The notes: generated by a model not told the origin, from the sequence alone. A stretch of DNA of 34,803 bases from Calditrichota bacterium (GCA_018263585.1 JAANWZ010000095.1:130-34932); one strand, 5' to 3'. Counted from the first letter of the stretch, positions 1 to 8,472 are shown. Numbers and translations are program-made.

Positions 1-32
1 GGCTTGGGGCTTGGGGCTTGAGGCTTGGGGCT
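1..32. repeat. Heptanucleotide tandem repeat, GGCTTGG units
   Basis: About four tandem copies of a 7-bp unit (GGCTTGG, one unit with A for the last G) run from the window edge and decay into GGCTGCGGG. It is cut by the window start, so its full length is unknown. It resembles in style the degenerate CCCGCAG-type run at about 32625-32685. Confidence 0.7.
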
Positions 33-56
33 GCGGGAAGGCTCTCCTTCTCGTGC

Positions 57-79
57 CCGCGCTTGCTTGGCAAGCGCGG
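57..79. repeat. Dispersed hairpin, CCGCG-N-TTG family
   Basis: A perfect 9-bp stem (CCGCGCTTG / CAAGCGCGG) closes a 5-nt loop, CTTGG. Related hairpins lie at 3634, 7049, 10068, 16554, 16688, 21909, 26814, 26913, 32454 and 32580, always between genes. No gene is visible here. Confidence 0.8.
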
Positions 80-109
80 TTGGGGCGCATTTCGGCGGGT
101 AGCGAGTGC

Positions 110-300
110 GTCATTCTGACCGAAGCCCGACGTCCGTTTGTCGGGCGAAGGGAAGTTCATCCTGAACGTAGTGAAGGGAAGGTGCGAGTTGGACAAAGGT
201 GGTGGACACCCGGAAACTCGAGAAACAGCCCTTGAGCAAGCTGGACCTTCTTCACCCGTCTTCACGCAAACAGACGCGTGAAGCCGGGTTCAGAATGACG
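110..300. repeat. Paired palindromic element, TCATTCTGAAC/GAAGGATCT family
   Basis: The left unit starts with GTCATTCTGAC and carries a hairpin CCCGAC (126-131), loop GTCCGTTT (132-139), GTCGGG (140-145). The right unit is its inverted counterpart: CCTTCTTCAC, hairpin CTTCACGC (260-267), loop AAACAGAC (268-275), GCGTGAAG (276-283), then GTTCAGAATGACG. The two loops fit one consensus when one is read as its complement (ANACNNAC). An extra fragment, TCATCCTGAACGTAGTGAAGG, interrupts the middle. From 301 to the ribosome binding site at 459 I see nothing recognisable. Confidence 0.75.
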
Positions 301-472
301 CTTCGGCCGCTCGGATGCGATCTCAATGCCCGTGGCCGGGCGAACGACATCACCGGATGTAGCCAGGCGCAAGGGCCGTCAGTCCATCCGTACCATCCAT
401 GGTCACTGGCACCACTTCGTGCCCGCGGCGTGACCGGCCGCAATCAACTGTCCGTGACGGAGGGAGACCGTG

Positions 473-3148
473 ATGAACAAGCCCGCGATGGCTGCAATGC
501 TCAGTCTCTGCCTGATCGTGCCGGCGTTCGCTGGTGACGAGGTTGACCCGAACGGCGGGTTGCCGCAGATCGAATGGCGGCTCGCCGAACCCGGGGAAAC
601 GTACGACGGACTGCCGGCCGCGACCCCCGCGATCGCCGTCGAGCAGACAGACATCGACCCCGGCACACCTCCGGAGGGAGATTACATCGGGCAGGTTGTT
701 TATTCACGGGACGGAGACCGTGTGTTCGTATCCAACCGGATCACCGACAACATCAGCGTGTTCGACGCGAACACGTACGCGCTGCTCGCGACGATCGACG
801 TCGGCACGCAGCCGTGCTACATGGACGCCAGCGACGATTACCTCGTCGTCTCGTGCTCGTTCTCCGACGAAGTCTGGGTGATCGAGCTCGCCGACTACTC
901 GACGGCGGCGGTGTTCGAGACCGCGGAGCAACCGTGGACGGTGCACGTGAGCGATGACGGCACGCGCGCGTGGGCGGCCTGCGACATCCCGGACGTGCTC
1001 GAGGTGTTCGATCTCACGAACCTGACTCACATCGCGTCCCACTCGAACTTTCCGATCTATCTCTCGTCCTTCTCCTGGAATTCGGAGAGCGGGCGCTCGT
1101 CGGTGAAGTATTCGGACTTCCTGCAGGTGCCCGGCACCGACCTGCTGATGGCCGCCGACCTCGAGAGCGGCGTGCAGTTCTTCAACGCGGAGACCGGAGA
1201 GCTCGATCAGTTCGTGCCCGGGATCACCGACTGCCGGGCGATCGCGCTCTCCGGCGGCGGCGAGGTCGGCGTCGCGCTCAGCAACGTGGACCCGGTCACG
1301 CTTTACCAGATCGACCTGAACACGTTCACGACCACCGATTCGCAGACTGTCCCCGGGCACAGCGCGAGCTTCTTCGGACTCGGGGCGAACGCGGACGGGT
1401 CGAAGGCGTACCTCGGCGTCAACGGCAACATGAGCGCGCTCGTCGATTTCGCCGATGACGACTACGTGCTGTTCGGCCAGACCTACACCGCGTTCTGGGT
1501 GGATGAGTCGTACGACCACGAGTACGTGATCAGCGGGCAGTACCGGTTCTCGATCATCGATTTCGCGTCCGAATCGATCGCGGGCTCGTACTGGGGTTAT
1601 TCACAGTACGGCGGCGTCGCCTCGCCGGTCGATTACACCGCGATCGGCTTTTCCGCGCTCACGCACGAGGGCCTGTATCATCTCGACTACACGGACCCGG
1701 GCAGCATCTCGTTCGACGATTCGATGATCTCCGGCGAACCTCCGGAGGGCGACGCCCCCCGGCGCGCGGCGATCTCGCCGGACGGGTCGCTCGCGGTCGT
1801 CTCGAACGTGATCTCGGACAACGTCACGATCCTCGACCTCGACAGCGGCGAGCCGGAGGCGTACTTCGAGATCGGCGACCGCGTGCAGGACGTCGCGATC
1901 ACCCCGGACGGTCACTACGCGGTGGTCAGCGGATTCAACGCGCAGAACCGGGTGCACATCATCGACTTAGAGACGATGGATGACGTCGCGCAGGTCGTCG
2001 CGGGCAGCCGGCCGGGAGTGGTCTCCATCAGCCCGGACGGACAATACGCGTACGTCGGCAACATCTCCTCGAACAGCGTGTCCGTGATCGAAATCGACGG
2101 CGCGAACAGCTCCGAGCTGGTCGAGATCCCGACCGGCGTGATCGGTGTCGTCTGGGCCGCGTACGGGGTCTCCAGCGACGTGGAAGTGACCGCGGACGGC
2201 GAGCATGTGCTCGTCGCGTGCTCGTTCGACGATCTCGTCTATGTGATCGACGCGGACACGTGGACCACCGCCGCAACCCTGCCCACCGGCGACTTCCCGA
2301 TCCAGATCGCGGTCGATGCGAGCGGCGAATACGCGGTCGTCACCAACTACTTCAGCGACACGGCGACGCTGATGCACATCGACGGGACGAACTCGAGCGT
2401 GGTCGCGACCGTCACCCCCGGCGACGGCCCGCTCCGCTGCGCGTACAACCCCGCCGCCGACGAGTTCGGGATCGGAAACTACTACGACAGCTCGGTGACG
2501 ATGATCGAGGCGCAGACCGGCTCGGTCACGCACACGGAGTACTTCTCACAGTTCGGCTCGATGCTCCAGGTCGGGTTCATGAACGACGGCGAGCTCGTCG
2601 CGATGACCGGCTGGGACGGCTCCGCGTATCACCTGCATCACGGCGAGGGCGACAGCGAACTGCCGGCGTCCCCGTCCTATTTCGCGATCAACCCGGCGCA
2701 GAAGAAGGTGCTCGCGTGCATGCCCGGGCCCGACTGGGTCTCGCTGTTCGCATGGGAGCTCGACCCGGTCACGCTCGCGCTCATCCCCGCGAACCCGCCG
2801 GTCGTGATCCCCGCCGCCGGCGGCTCGTTCGAATACGGGGCGACGCTCGCGAACAACACGGACACCGTGCTCCCCGCGCAGGCGTGGACGAAGGTGACGC
2901 TTCCCAACGGGAACGAAGTCGGCCCGCTCATGCTCGTCGGGTTCAACCTCGCGCCGGGGACCGTGAACCCGACCGGGCTCACGCAGAACGTGCCGTTCTT
3001 CGCGCCGGCGGGGATGTACACGTTCACCGGGTACGTCGGCTACTACGGCCCGGGGTTCATCGCCGCGACGGACAGCTTCCCGTTCGAGAAGCTCGCGCCG
3101 GGGACGAGCGGCGTTGGCGACTGGTCGGCGACCGCGCCCGGGGAATGA
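473..3148 (+). CDS. Secreted YVTN-type beta-propeller protein
   Basis: This 891-residue protein starts with a Sec signal peptide (basic start, hydrophobic stretch, cleavage near AFAG-DE, about residue 20). The body holds two runs of beta-propeller blades of the YVTN/surface-layer type. Blade repeats are clearest after residue 430, for example ISPDGSLAVVSN, ITPDGHYAVVSG, ISPDGQYAYVGN and VDASGEYAVVTN. An Ig-like domain follows (about 780-880) containing LPNGNEVGPL and GMYTFTGYVGYY, closely similar to one in the carboxypeptidase at 13753. The protein then stops at about the point where that protein continues into its FlgD-like sorting tail. ATG 473 is preferred over the adjacent GTG 470 because GGAGGGAG (459-466) lies 6 nt upstream. 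Likely extracellular; ligand or substrate cannot be told from sequence. Confidence 0.88.
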   Translation: MNKPAMAAMLSLCLIVPAFAGDEVDPNGGLPQIEWRLAEPGETYDGLPAATPAIAVEQTDIDPGTPPEGDYIGQVVYSRDGDRVFVSNRITDNISVFDANTYALLATIDVGTQPCYMDASDDYLVVSCSFSDEVWVIELADYSTAAVFETAEQPWTVHVSDDGTRAWAACDIPDVLEVFDLTNLTHIASHSNFPIYLSSFSWNSESGRSSVKYSDFLQVPGTDLLMAADLESGVQFFNAETGELDQFVPGITDCRAIALSGGGEVGVALSNVDPVTLYQIDLNTFTTTDSQTVPGHSASFFGLGANADGSKAYLGVNGNMSALVDFADDDYVLFGQTYTAFWVDESYDHEYVISGQYRFSIIDFASESIAGSYWGYSQYGGVASPVDYTAIGFSALTHEGLYHLDYTDPGSISFDDSMISGEPPEGDAPRRAAISPDGSLAVVSNVISDNVTILDLDSGEPEAYFEIGDRVQDVAITPDGHYAVVSGFNAQNRVHIIDLETMDDVAQVVAGSRPGVVSISPDGQYAYVGNISSNSVSVIEIDGANSSELVEIPTGVIGVVWAAYGVSSDVEVTADGEHVLVACSFDDLVYVIDADTWTTAATLPTGDFPIQIAVDASGEYAVVTNYFSDTATLMHIDGTNSSVVATVTPGDGPLRCAYNPAADEFGIGNYYDSSVTMIEAQTGSVTHTEYFSQFGSMLQVGFMNDGELVAMTGWDGSAYHLHHGEGDSELPASPSYFAINPAQKKVLACMPGPDWVSLFAWELDPVTLALIPANPPVVIPAAGGSFEYGATLANNTDTVLPAQAWTKVTLPNGNEVGPLMLVGFNLAPGTVNPTGLTQNVPFFAPAGMYTFTGYVGYYGPGFIAATDSFPFEKLAPGTSGVGDWSATAPGE

Positions 3149-3173
3149 TCGGAACCGCCCGCGCGGGCAAATG

Positions 3174-3448
3174 TGTCATCCTGAACAAGCCGGCCGTGCA
3201 GTTTTGCAGTTTCAGGCCGGCGCCCTCTGTGTCATCCTGAACAAGCCGGCCGTGCAGTTTTGCAGTTTCAGGCCGGCGCCCTCTGTGTCATCCTGAACAA
3301 GCCGGCCGTGCAGTTTTGCAGTTTCAGGCCGGCGCCGTGAAGGATCTCGACAGAGAAGGGTATGGAACAGGTCGTTTGACCGTTTGTGCTCGAGATCCTT
3401 CACTTCGCCCGATAAACCGACATCGGGCTTTGTTCAGGATGACAAAAC
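3174..3448. repeat. Paired palindromic element whose left arm is triplicated in tandem (56-bp period)
   Basis: The left unit (TGTCATCCTGAAC, a GCCGGCC ... GGCCGGC hairpin) begins at 3174, 3230 and 3286, giving an exact 56-bp period. Only the third copy continues into GTGAAGGATCTCGA. After a roughly 40-nt spacer comes the inverted right unit: TCGAGATCCTTCAC (3390-3403), hairpin CCCGAT (3408-3413), loop AAACCGAC (3414-3421), ATCGGG (3422-3427), and GTTCAGGATGACA. The left hairpins have a compound loop with an inner TGCA-GTTT-TGCA stem. The copies look near-identical, which suggests recent expansion. Confidence 0.85.
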
Positions 3449-3450
3449 TG

Positions 3451-3662
3451 GGTGCCCGGGGCTCGCCCCGGTTTCCTGCACGTTCGGATCACATACCCTT
3501 GCCCTTGACTTTAGTCAAGGATAATCAAACAGTTGGATAGGCGAACGGGGGTGGCCCGGGGCTTCAGCCTCGGGTCTCATGTCACCTCCGCGCTATGCCC
3601 CGTGCCTGCTTGCAGGCCGGGCTGGACCAGCGTCCGCGCTTGACGAGTAAGCGCGGGCACGA
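3451..3662. repeat. Intergenic mosaic of palindromic modules
   Basis: In order: a CCCGGGGC/GCCCCGG hairpin followed by TTTC (3451-3481); the CCTTGACT palindrome (3487-3527, listed separately); GTGGCCCGGGGCTTCAGCC with its trailing TCTCAT (3551-3582); a CGCTATGCCC module with a GCCTG-CTTG-CAGGC hairpin (3591-3621); and a CCGCGCTTG-ACGAG-TAAGCGCGG hairpin with one G-T pair (3634-3656). A trailing CGGATCAGTCGCGC stretch (about 3722-3748) leads into the glycosidase stop codon. No coding sequence is apparent. Confidence 0.75.
3487..3527 (+). repeat. Left copy of 41-bp inverted repeat flanking the glycosidase gene
   Basis: The 41 bases from GATCACATAC to GGATAATCA are identical to the reverse complement of 7107-7147. 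The core is a palindrome CCTTGACT-TT-AGTCAAGG (8-bp stem, 2-nt loop). A third, shorter family member lies at 11908-11932. The match continues imperfectly inward (GTTGG on both sides) and outward (a CCCGGGGC module on both sides). Confidence 0.9.
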
Positions 3663-3748
3663 GGAAAGGGTTGCGTGCCCCTGTGACAGCGCGCAGCGAT
3701 ATCGCAGGGTTACTTCACGCTCGGATCAGTCGCGCGATGAGCCGCGGG

Positions 3749-6745
3749 CTAATCCCCCTCCAGCAGCATCATCTCCGCGATCAAACCGGCCCAGATGTAC
3801 GTCTGGTGCCAGCCGCCCCACGGCTGCTCCGGGCTGTAGAACTCCCACAGCGTGTGCGTGTCGCGCAGCACCTCGATCATCCCGGCGCCGACCCGGTCCG
3901 CGAGTTCGCGCGCCTCCTCCTCGTACCCGTAGCGGAGCAGCCCGCGCTGGATCAGGTAGTTCCATTGCACCCACACCGGTCCGTTCCAGTAGCCGCGCGG
4001 GTCGTAGTACGGGTCGTCGGCGCTCACTGATGGGATCCCGTACGGCCGCCAGAACTCGGCCGGGTTCGTGAGGTGTTCGCGCACGAGCCGCTCGGCCTGC
4101 TCGTCGGTGGCGATCCCCGCCCACAGCGGGAGGAAACCGATGATTTCCTTGCGTTTAAGGTCGCCGGGGGACGCGTACGAGAACCGGTCCGGGTCGAGGT
4201 TGCCGGCGTTGTCGATCGGTCCGCTGTATCCGCGTTGATTCCCGTCCCCGCCCGGCCGGCCGCGGTTCACGTTGTGATAGAAGAAGCCGGTCTCCTCGTC
4301 CCACATCGCGCGCTGCACCCGGTGCGCGAGCTCGGCGGCGTCCTGCTTGATCCGCGCGGCGTGCTCGCTCTCGCCGAGGCTGTCGAGCATCGCGCCGAGG
4401 CTGCGGAATTCGTTGACCAGCATGCAGTTGAGGCCGAGCGCCGCGAGCGAATCCGGCGGCGCGACCTCGTCCCAGATCACGACATTCGCATCGCGCAGCG
4501 ACTCGAGCACCGCGTGCCCGCCCCACTCGTAGAACCCGTCACGGTCCGTGTCACGTTTCACCCGCCAGAAGTTGACGAATTTCTCGCACGACGAAACCAT
4601 CTCCGCGAGAAAATCGCGATTCCTTGTCCGTTTGAACAGTTCGGACGTAATCCAAGTGTAGAACGGCCCGGACGAGGTCGGTTCGCCGTTCGTTTCGATC
4701 ACTTCGTCGAGGTAGGGGCCGACACGGTACGGGATGTAGCCCATCTCCCATGTCGATTCCGACTCGACCGGCCGCTGCACCTGTTCGAACACGCGCATCG
4801 ACTGTTCCGCCGCGCGCGGGTCGAGACGGGCGAGCGGGAGCACCGACAGCGACTCGTGGAACACCTGCCCGCCGTGCCCCCAGCCCCAGGTCGGTTCGCG
4901 CGAGAATACGTAGTAGTCGTGAGCGAGCCGGCCCTCCGGCGGGAGCATGCACTGGCGGAGCAGGTTGAACGCGCTCACCGCGAGCAGGCGCTGGTCACGG
5001 GTGAGCCGGTCCGGCAGCGAGAAATTCCGGAACAGCGCCCGGTCTTGTTCGAGGAACCGGTCGAGCGCGCCGGGCTCGTCCCCGATCCGCTCGATCAGCC
5101 AGCGCTCGCGTTCGAGGTCGAATTCGCATGCGCCGGCGGCGCGGAACACGCGCACCGTGTCGCGCGCGCCCGGGGCGAGTGTGATCGCGAGCCGCGACGC
5201 GACCCCCGGCGCGAGCATCCCGCCGGAGTCGGGGTCGGCGCCGCCGGCCGCGACCTGTGCGAGCGGGGGTGAAGGCCAGTAGCTCACTGTTTCCGATGCA
5301 GACCCCGTATGTCCATCTTCATCGACAGTCGCGACGAAGAAATGCCGCGCAAACAGGTCGGACTCCGGCCGGTACGCGACCGGCGCGCGCGCATCCGTCC
5401 CGGCGACCTGCACGCGCCGCCGCAGGTCGAGGTCGTAGCTCGTTCCCTTCACCTCACCCTTGAGCCGGAACACGCGCCCGCCGCGGGCCTGATCGAGCCG
5501 GTGCTCGAGCGTGAACGGCAATGGCCGCGCCTTTTCCTCCGGCGACTGCCGCACTTTCCACAACATCCGGAACACGCGGTACGTCGCGCCGGGGTCGCCG
5601 TCCCAGCTCAGGTGCAGGCCGAACGTGTCGGCGGTCACGGTCAGGTTGACCGGCGGCGGGGGCGGGTCGTGAGTGAGTGTGATGTCGTGACGCGATCGGC
5701 CCCCCTTTGCGGGCACGGAAACCGTCCGCGCCCATGTACCCGCGATCCCCTCATCCGGCGCGGACGCGACGATCCGCACGGTGTTCGAATCGACGTCCAC
5801 CCACTTGCCCTCCTCGTACGCGCGTTCCGCCCACGGCAATTCCGCGAGCTCGAGCACGTAGTAGCCGCGGTCCTTCCATTCGCGCCACGCGCTCCCGTAG
5901 ATCGGGCAGTCGAGCGTGATCGCGGTGCGCGGCTGTTCGGCGAGGTATGCGATCACCTGGACCGGGATCTCACCGCGGTAAACTCGCGACCCGTCCCCGC
6001 GGAACAGGCGCCCGTACGCGAGGTTTTCGGGCTCTCTTTCCGGTTCCACCCACTCCGGCAGCCGCCGGCCCGAACCAACCGTGCCGGCGAACGGGCCGGC
6101 CGCGTTTGACGCGGGGTGCATTGTAAATAAATCGTGACGGATAAACGGATGCGGGACGCCCTTCCCGCGCGTCCAGCCGTCGGCCGGGTGCTCGTGCAGG
6201 AACGTGATCCCCTCCGAACCCGCGCGCACGTTGAGAAAGAGCCCGCCGTCGATGAACGGCGTGAGGGTGATCGTCCGCGCCGCGTCTGTCACATTCGCGA
6301 GCGCGACCTCCCACACCGCGAGCCCGGAGGAGTGCACGAGGAACGTGTTGTCGGAGACGAGCCCGGGCAGCGGTTCGCAGCGCCAGCGCACGAGATCCGG
6401 GTAGGAGGCCTCGATCACGGGCGGCGACACCATCCGCGCGGGCGTGACCACCGGCTCGCCGGCGCCACCCGCGTACGCGATCCCCCATTCGCCCGCGCGG
6501 TCGGTGGTAAACGCGACCGGCGCGGAATCGTCGTAGAATCGGAAATGGTAGCCCTCGTCCGGCGTGTAGCGGCTCCGATCGCGCGCGGCGGCGTAGGTTG
6601 CAAACAGCGGGTCGTCCGCGCCCGCGGCGAGGCGCTCGTTCGCCGGCGGCCGCCCGGCAGGGTTCGCCGCAACAGCAATCGATGCGACGAGCAACCCGAC
6701 CGCCGGCGATCCCGCGACGATTCCCAAGCTGATCCTCCGCTTCAT
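3749..6745 (-). CDS. Secreted GH63/trehalase-like (alpha/alpha)6 glycoside hydrolase with inserted FnIII-like domain
   Basis: A 998-residue exported protein with signal peptide MKRRISLGIVAGS through VAANP. An N-terminal beta-sandwich region (about 30-355) is followed by a proline-rich linker and an FnIII-like domain (about 362-490, with LTVTADTFGLHLSWDGD). The C-terminal half is an alpha-toroid of the GH63/mannosylglycerate-hydrolase type. It shows GWGHGGQVFHESL (about 620), WEMGYIPYRVGPYLDE (about 668), GYWNGPVWVQWNYLIQRGL (about 918) and WEFYSPEQPWGGWHQTYIW (about 968). The family hydrolyses alpha-linked glucosyl or mannosyl units; the exact substrate is not inferable. ATG 6745 is chosen because the signal peptide starts there and GAGGGAG precedes it. 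The reading frame stays open upstream to 7135 only because it crosses dispersed repeats. The gene stands alone between inverted repeats. Confidence 0.85.
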   Translation of the reverse strand: MKRRISLGIVAGSPAVGLLVASIAVAANPAGRPPANERLAAGADDPLFATYAAARDRSRYTPDEGYHFRFYDDSAPVAFTTDRAGEWGIAYAGGAGEPVVTPARMVSPPVIEASYPDLVRWRCEPLPGLVSDNTFLVHSSGLAVWEVALANVTDAARTITLTPFIDGGLFLNVRAGSEGITFLHEHPADGWTRGKGVPHPFIRHDLFTMHPASNAAGPFAGTVGSGRRLPEWVEPEREPENLAYGRLFRGDGSRVYRGEIPVQVIAYLAEQPRTAITLDCPIYGSAWREWKDRGYYVLELAELPWAERAYEEGKWVDVDSNTVRIVASAPDEGIAGTWARTVSVPAKGGRSRHDITLTHDPPPPPVNLTVTADTFGLHLSWDGDPGATYRVFRMLWKVRQSPEEKARPLPFTLEHRLDQARGGRVFRLKGEVKGTSYDLDLRRRVQVAGTDARAPVAYRPESDLFARHFFVATVDEDGHTGSASETVSYWPSPPLAQVAAGGADPDSGGMLAPGVASRLAITLAPGARDTVRVFRAAGACEFDLERERWLIERIGDEPGALDRFLEQDRALFRNFSLPDRLTRDQRLLAVSAFNLLRQCMLPPEGRLAHDYYVFSREPTWGWGHGGQVFHESLSVLPLARLDPRAAEQSMRVFEQVQRPVESESTWEMGYIPYRVGPYLDEVIETNGEPTSSGPFYTWITSELFKRTRNRDFLAEMVSSCEKFVNFWRVKRDTDRDGFYEWGGHAVLESLRDANVVIWDEVAPPDSLAALGLNCMLVNEFRSLGAMLDSLGESEHAARIKQDAAELAHRVQRAMWDEETGFFYHNVNRGRPGGDGNQRGYSGPIDNAGNLDPDRFSYASPGDLKRKEIIGFLPLWAGIATDEQAERLVREHLTNPAEFWRPYGIPSVSADDPYYDPRGYWNGPVWVQWNYLIQRGLLRYGYEEEARELADRVGAGMIEVLRDTHTLWEFYSPEQPWGGWHQTYIWAGLIAEMMLLEGD

Positions 6746-6855
6746 CGCTCCCTCTCGTATCTCGCTCGATCGGCATCCGCAGTTGTCGAGCGTCCGGCCG
6801 GCGGGGTCATCCGTGTGCAACCCACGCGGGCGACACGCCAGTGGTAGCCCGACTT

Positions 6856-7187
6856 GCGCTATGCCCATGCCTGCTGCGCAGGTATGGATCCAACCCGGAA
6901 GCAGGATTGTATCTGAGGAACAACCCGGCCTGCAAGCAGACGCGGGGCATAGCCCGCGGGTGCACTCTGTCACGAGCGTCTGAGGCGTGATCCGAGGGTA
7001 CATGAAACCCTGGGTAAGCCCCGGGCCACCCGCGGGACCGGAACATGCCCGTGCTTGCTTGTCAAGCGCGGCTGATCCGACCGTGCATGACGAACACCCA
7101 ACCGAATGATTATCCTTGACTAAAGTCAAGGGCAAGGGTATGTGATCTGACCGTGTACGAAACCTGGGTCAGGCCCCGGTCCACCCG
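6856..7187. repeat. Intergenic mosaic of palindromic modules upstream of the glycosidase
   Basis: The stretch 6746-7207 has no gene. It contains a TATGCCC module with GCCTG/GCAGG hairpin (6856-6891), an inverted TATGCCCCGCG module with CCTGC-AAGCAG (6925-6956), an inverted CCCGGGGC module with ATGAAACCC (7001-7032), a CCGTGCTTG-CTTGT-CAAGCGCGG hairpin (7049-7071, one T-G pair), the CCTTGACT palindrome (7107-7147) and another inverted CCCGGGGC-type module (7157-7187). The promoter of the glycosidase was not identified here. Confidence 0.75.
7107..7147 (-). repeat. Right copy of 41-bp inverted repeat flanking the glycosidase gene
   Basis: Identical over 41 bases to the reverse complement of 3487-3527, including the palindromic core CCTTGACT-AA-AGTCAAGG. 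The distance between the outer ends of the two copies is about 3.66 kb and contains only the glycosidase gene and other repeats. Confidence 0.9.
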
Positions 7188-7207
7188 CCGCCTTCCGGCT
7201 TCGAGGT

Positions 7208-7795
7208 TCATTTGCCCCCGAGCCACCGGCGAAGCCGGCTCGCATCCTCCGCGCGGTTCAGGTTGAACAGGGCGCGCTCGCCGGAGACCGGTACGATCAC
7301 GCGCACGCGCAGTTCCGCGAGCCCGTCGCGCAGCGCCAGTTCGCGCGCCGCGAGCCGGCGTTCCCACACGGGCAGCGTGCGTGTCGCGTACACCGCTGCG
7401 AGCGGTTCCGGGCGGCCGGGGCGGCCGAGGCAGGCGGCGTCCTCGCAGTCCAGCGCGTTCAACAGTGCGCGCAGGTCGGGTGCGGCGAGCAGCGGCAGGT
7501 CGGTCGCGAGCACGAGCGCGCGTTCGTGCGGACAATCCCGCAGCGCGCTCACGAGCCCGGCGAGCGGCCCGCACTCGGCGGCGGCGTCCGGCAGCCAGCG
7601 GCGCCGGGCGAGGGTCTGATCGTCGGGAGGCTCGCCGACGAACACCGGCTCTGACCCGCACGCCTGTTCCGCGACGCGCGCGACCCTCGCGAGCAGCGGC
7701 TCCCCGTCGATCGCGAGCAGCCGTTTGTCACCGCCGAACCGGCGACCGGCCCCGCCAGCGATGATGTAACAGGGAACCGTCCGGCGTTCGCTCAC
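7208..7795 (-). CDS. mobA: MobA-like molybdenum cofactor guanylyltransferase
   Basis: A 195-residue nucleotidyltransferase. The N-terminal motif IIAGGAGRRFGGDKRLLAI (about residues 11-29) matches the LxGGxxxRxGxxK nucleotide-binding loop of MobA, which joins GMP to molybdopterin. The central GPLAGLVSALRDC and LVLATDLPLL match the family's GPLAG and metal-binding Asp region. It is the last gene of a four-gene minus-strand operon; its ATG overlaps the TGA of the thiamine pyrophosphokinase gene as ATGA, so translational coupling is likely. No other molybdenum cofactor gene is in the window. A related MobA-like transferase with another substrate (for example MocA-type) cannot be excluded. Confidence 0.82.
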   Translation of the reverse strand: MSERRTVPCYIIAGGAGRRFGGDKRLLAIDGEPLLARVARVAEQACGSEPVFVGEPPDDQTLARRRWLPDAAAECGPLAGLVSALRDCPHERALVLATDLPLLAAPDLRALLNALDCEDAACLGRPGRPEPLAAVYATRTLPVWERRLAARELALRDGLAELRVRVIVPVSGERALFNLNRAEDASRLRRWLGGK

Positions 7796-8472
7796 CGCGG
7801 CCCCCGCCCCGGCGGCCGGCGGTGGAGATAGACGAAGAGCACGCCCTCGTCCGCGCGCACCGTCGCCGGGTCCGTTTCCACCACGTTCGAAATCGAGTTC
7901 TCAACTCCGCCGCCGACCGGCCGGCGCTCGACGTTCCAGCGAAACCCGTTCGCGGTGAACGCGCCGGGCAGCAACGCGATCGTACTGCACAGGCAGCCGA
8001 CACGGCCGCGGATCGCGAGCGACCGTCCCGCGGGGAGCACGGTCCCCTCCGCGACCGGGTCGAGGAAGCGGATCGAGGCCCGCTCCGCGAACCGCGCCGC
8101 GGCGAACAGGGAAGCGAGCGTGTGATCGAGTCGCGGGCCGGCGTGACCGATCACGTCGATCGCGTCCACACCCCGCGCGAGCAGATACATCAGCGCCTTC
8201 TCCGCGTCCGTGTGCTCCTGCTGCGGCGTGTGCACGAGCTGCGCGCCCCGTTCGCGCGCGGTCGCGAGTGCTTCATCGCTCGCGCTGTCGAAGTCGCCGA
8301 GCACGATGTCCGGGAGCCAGTCGCGTGCGAGCAGGCCGTCGAGCGCCCCGTCCGCCGCGAGCACGGTCGCGTACCGATCGCGCCTCACGAGCGCGAGCGC
8401 CGGCGCGAACTCACCGTCGAGCACGACCAGCGCCCTGCCGGTTGCCCGGTTTTCGCGTGCGGATCCACTCAT
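7792..8472 (-). CDS. Thiamine pyrophosphokinase
   Basis: This 226-residue protein matches the TPK family, which transfers pyrophosphate from ATP to thiamine to make thiamine diphosphate. Visible motifs are VLAADGALDGLL (about residue 31), the signature GDFDSAS (about 50-56), the QEHTDAEKALMYLLARG segment (about 75) and the substrate-site segment HAGPRLDHTLASL (about 97-109). The C-terminal beta domain is present, including SISNVVETDPATVRA. The start ATG at 8472 overlaps the spmB stop as ATGA; the frame is open much further upstream but that part shadows spmB. The downstream overlap with the mobA-like gene is also ATGA, so all three are probably co-translated. I leave the symbol blank because thiN and tnr4-like names vary between lineages. 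Confidence 0.88.
   Translation of the reverse strand: MSGSARENRATGRALVVLDGEFAPALALVRRDRYATVLAADGALDGLLARDWLPDIVLGDFDSASDEALATARERGAQLVHTPQQEHTDAEKALMYLLARGVDAIDVIGHAGPRLDHTLASLFAAARFAERASIRFLDPVAEGTVLPAGRSLAIRGRVGCLCSTIALLPGAFTANGFRWNVERRPVGGGVENSISNVVETDPATVRADEGVLFVYLHRRPPGRGPR

Noticed and set aside
110-300. Paired palindromes considered as integron attC sites
   Set aside because: The GTTRRRY core and R''/R' simple-site pattern are not found and no integrase is present; only the general idea of a folded site with variable stem is shared.
3174-3341. Tandem 56-bp repeats considered as a CRISPR array
   Set aside because: The copies are contiguous with no unique spacers, and no cas gene is in the window.
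6746-7135. 130 extra codons at the 5' end of the glycosidase frame
   Set aside because: The stretch translates dispersed repeats, has no start-codon support, and a signal peptide with ribosome binding site begins at 6745.
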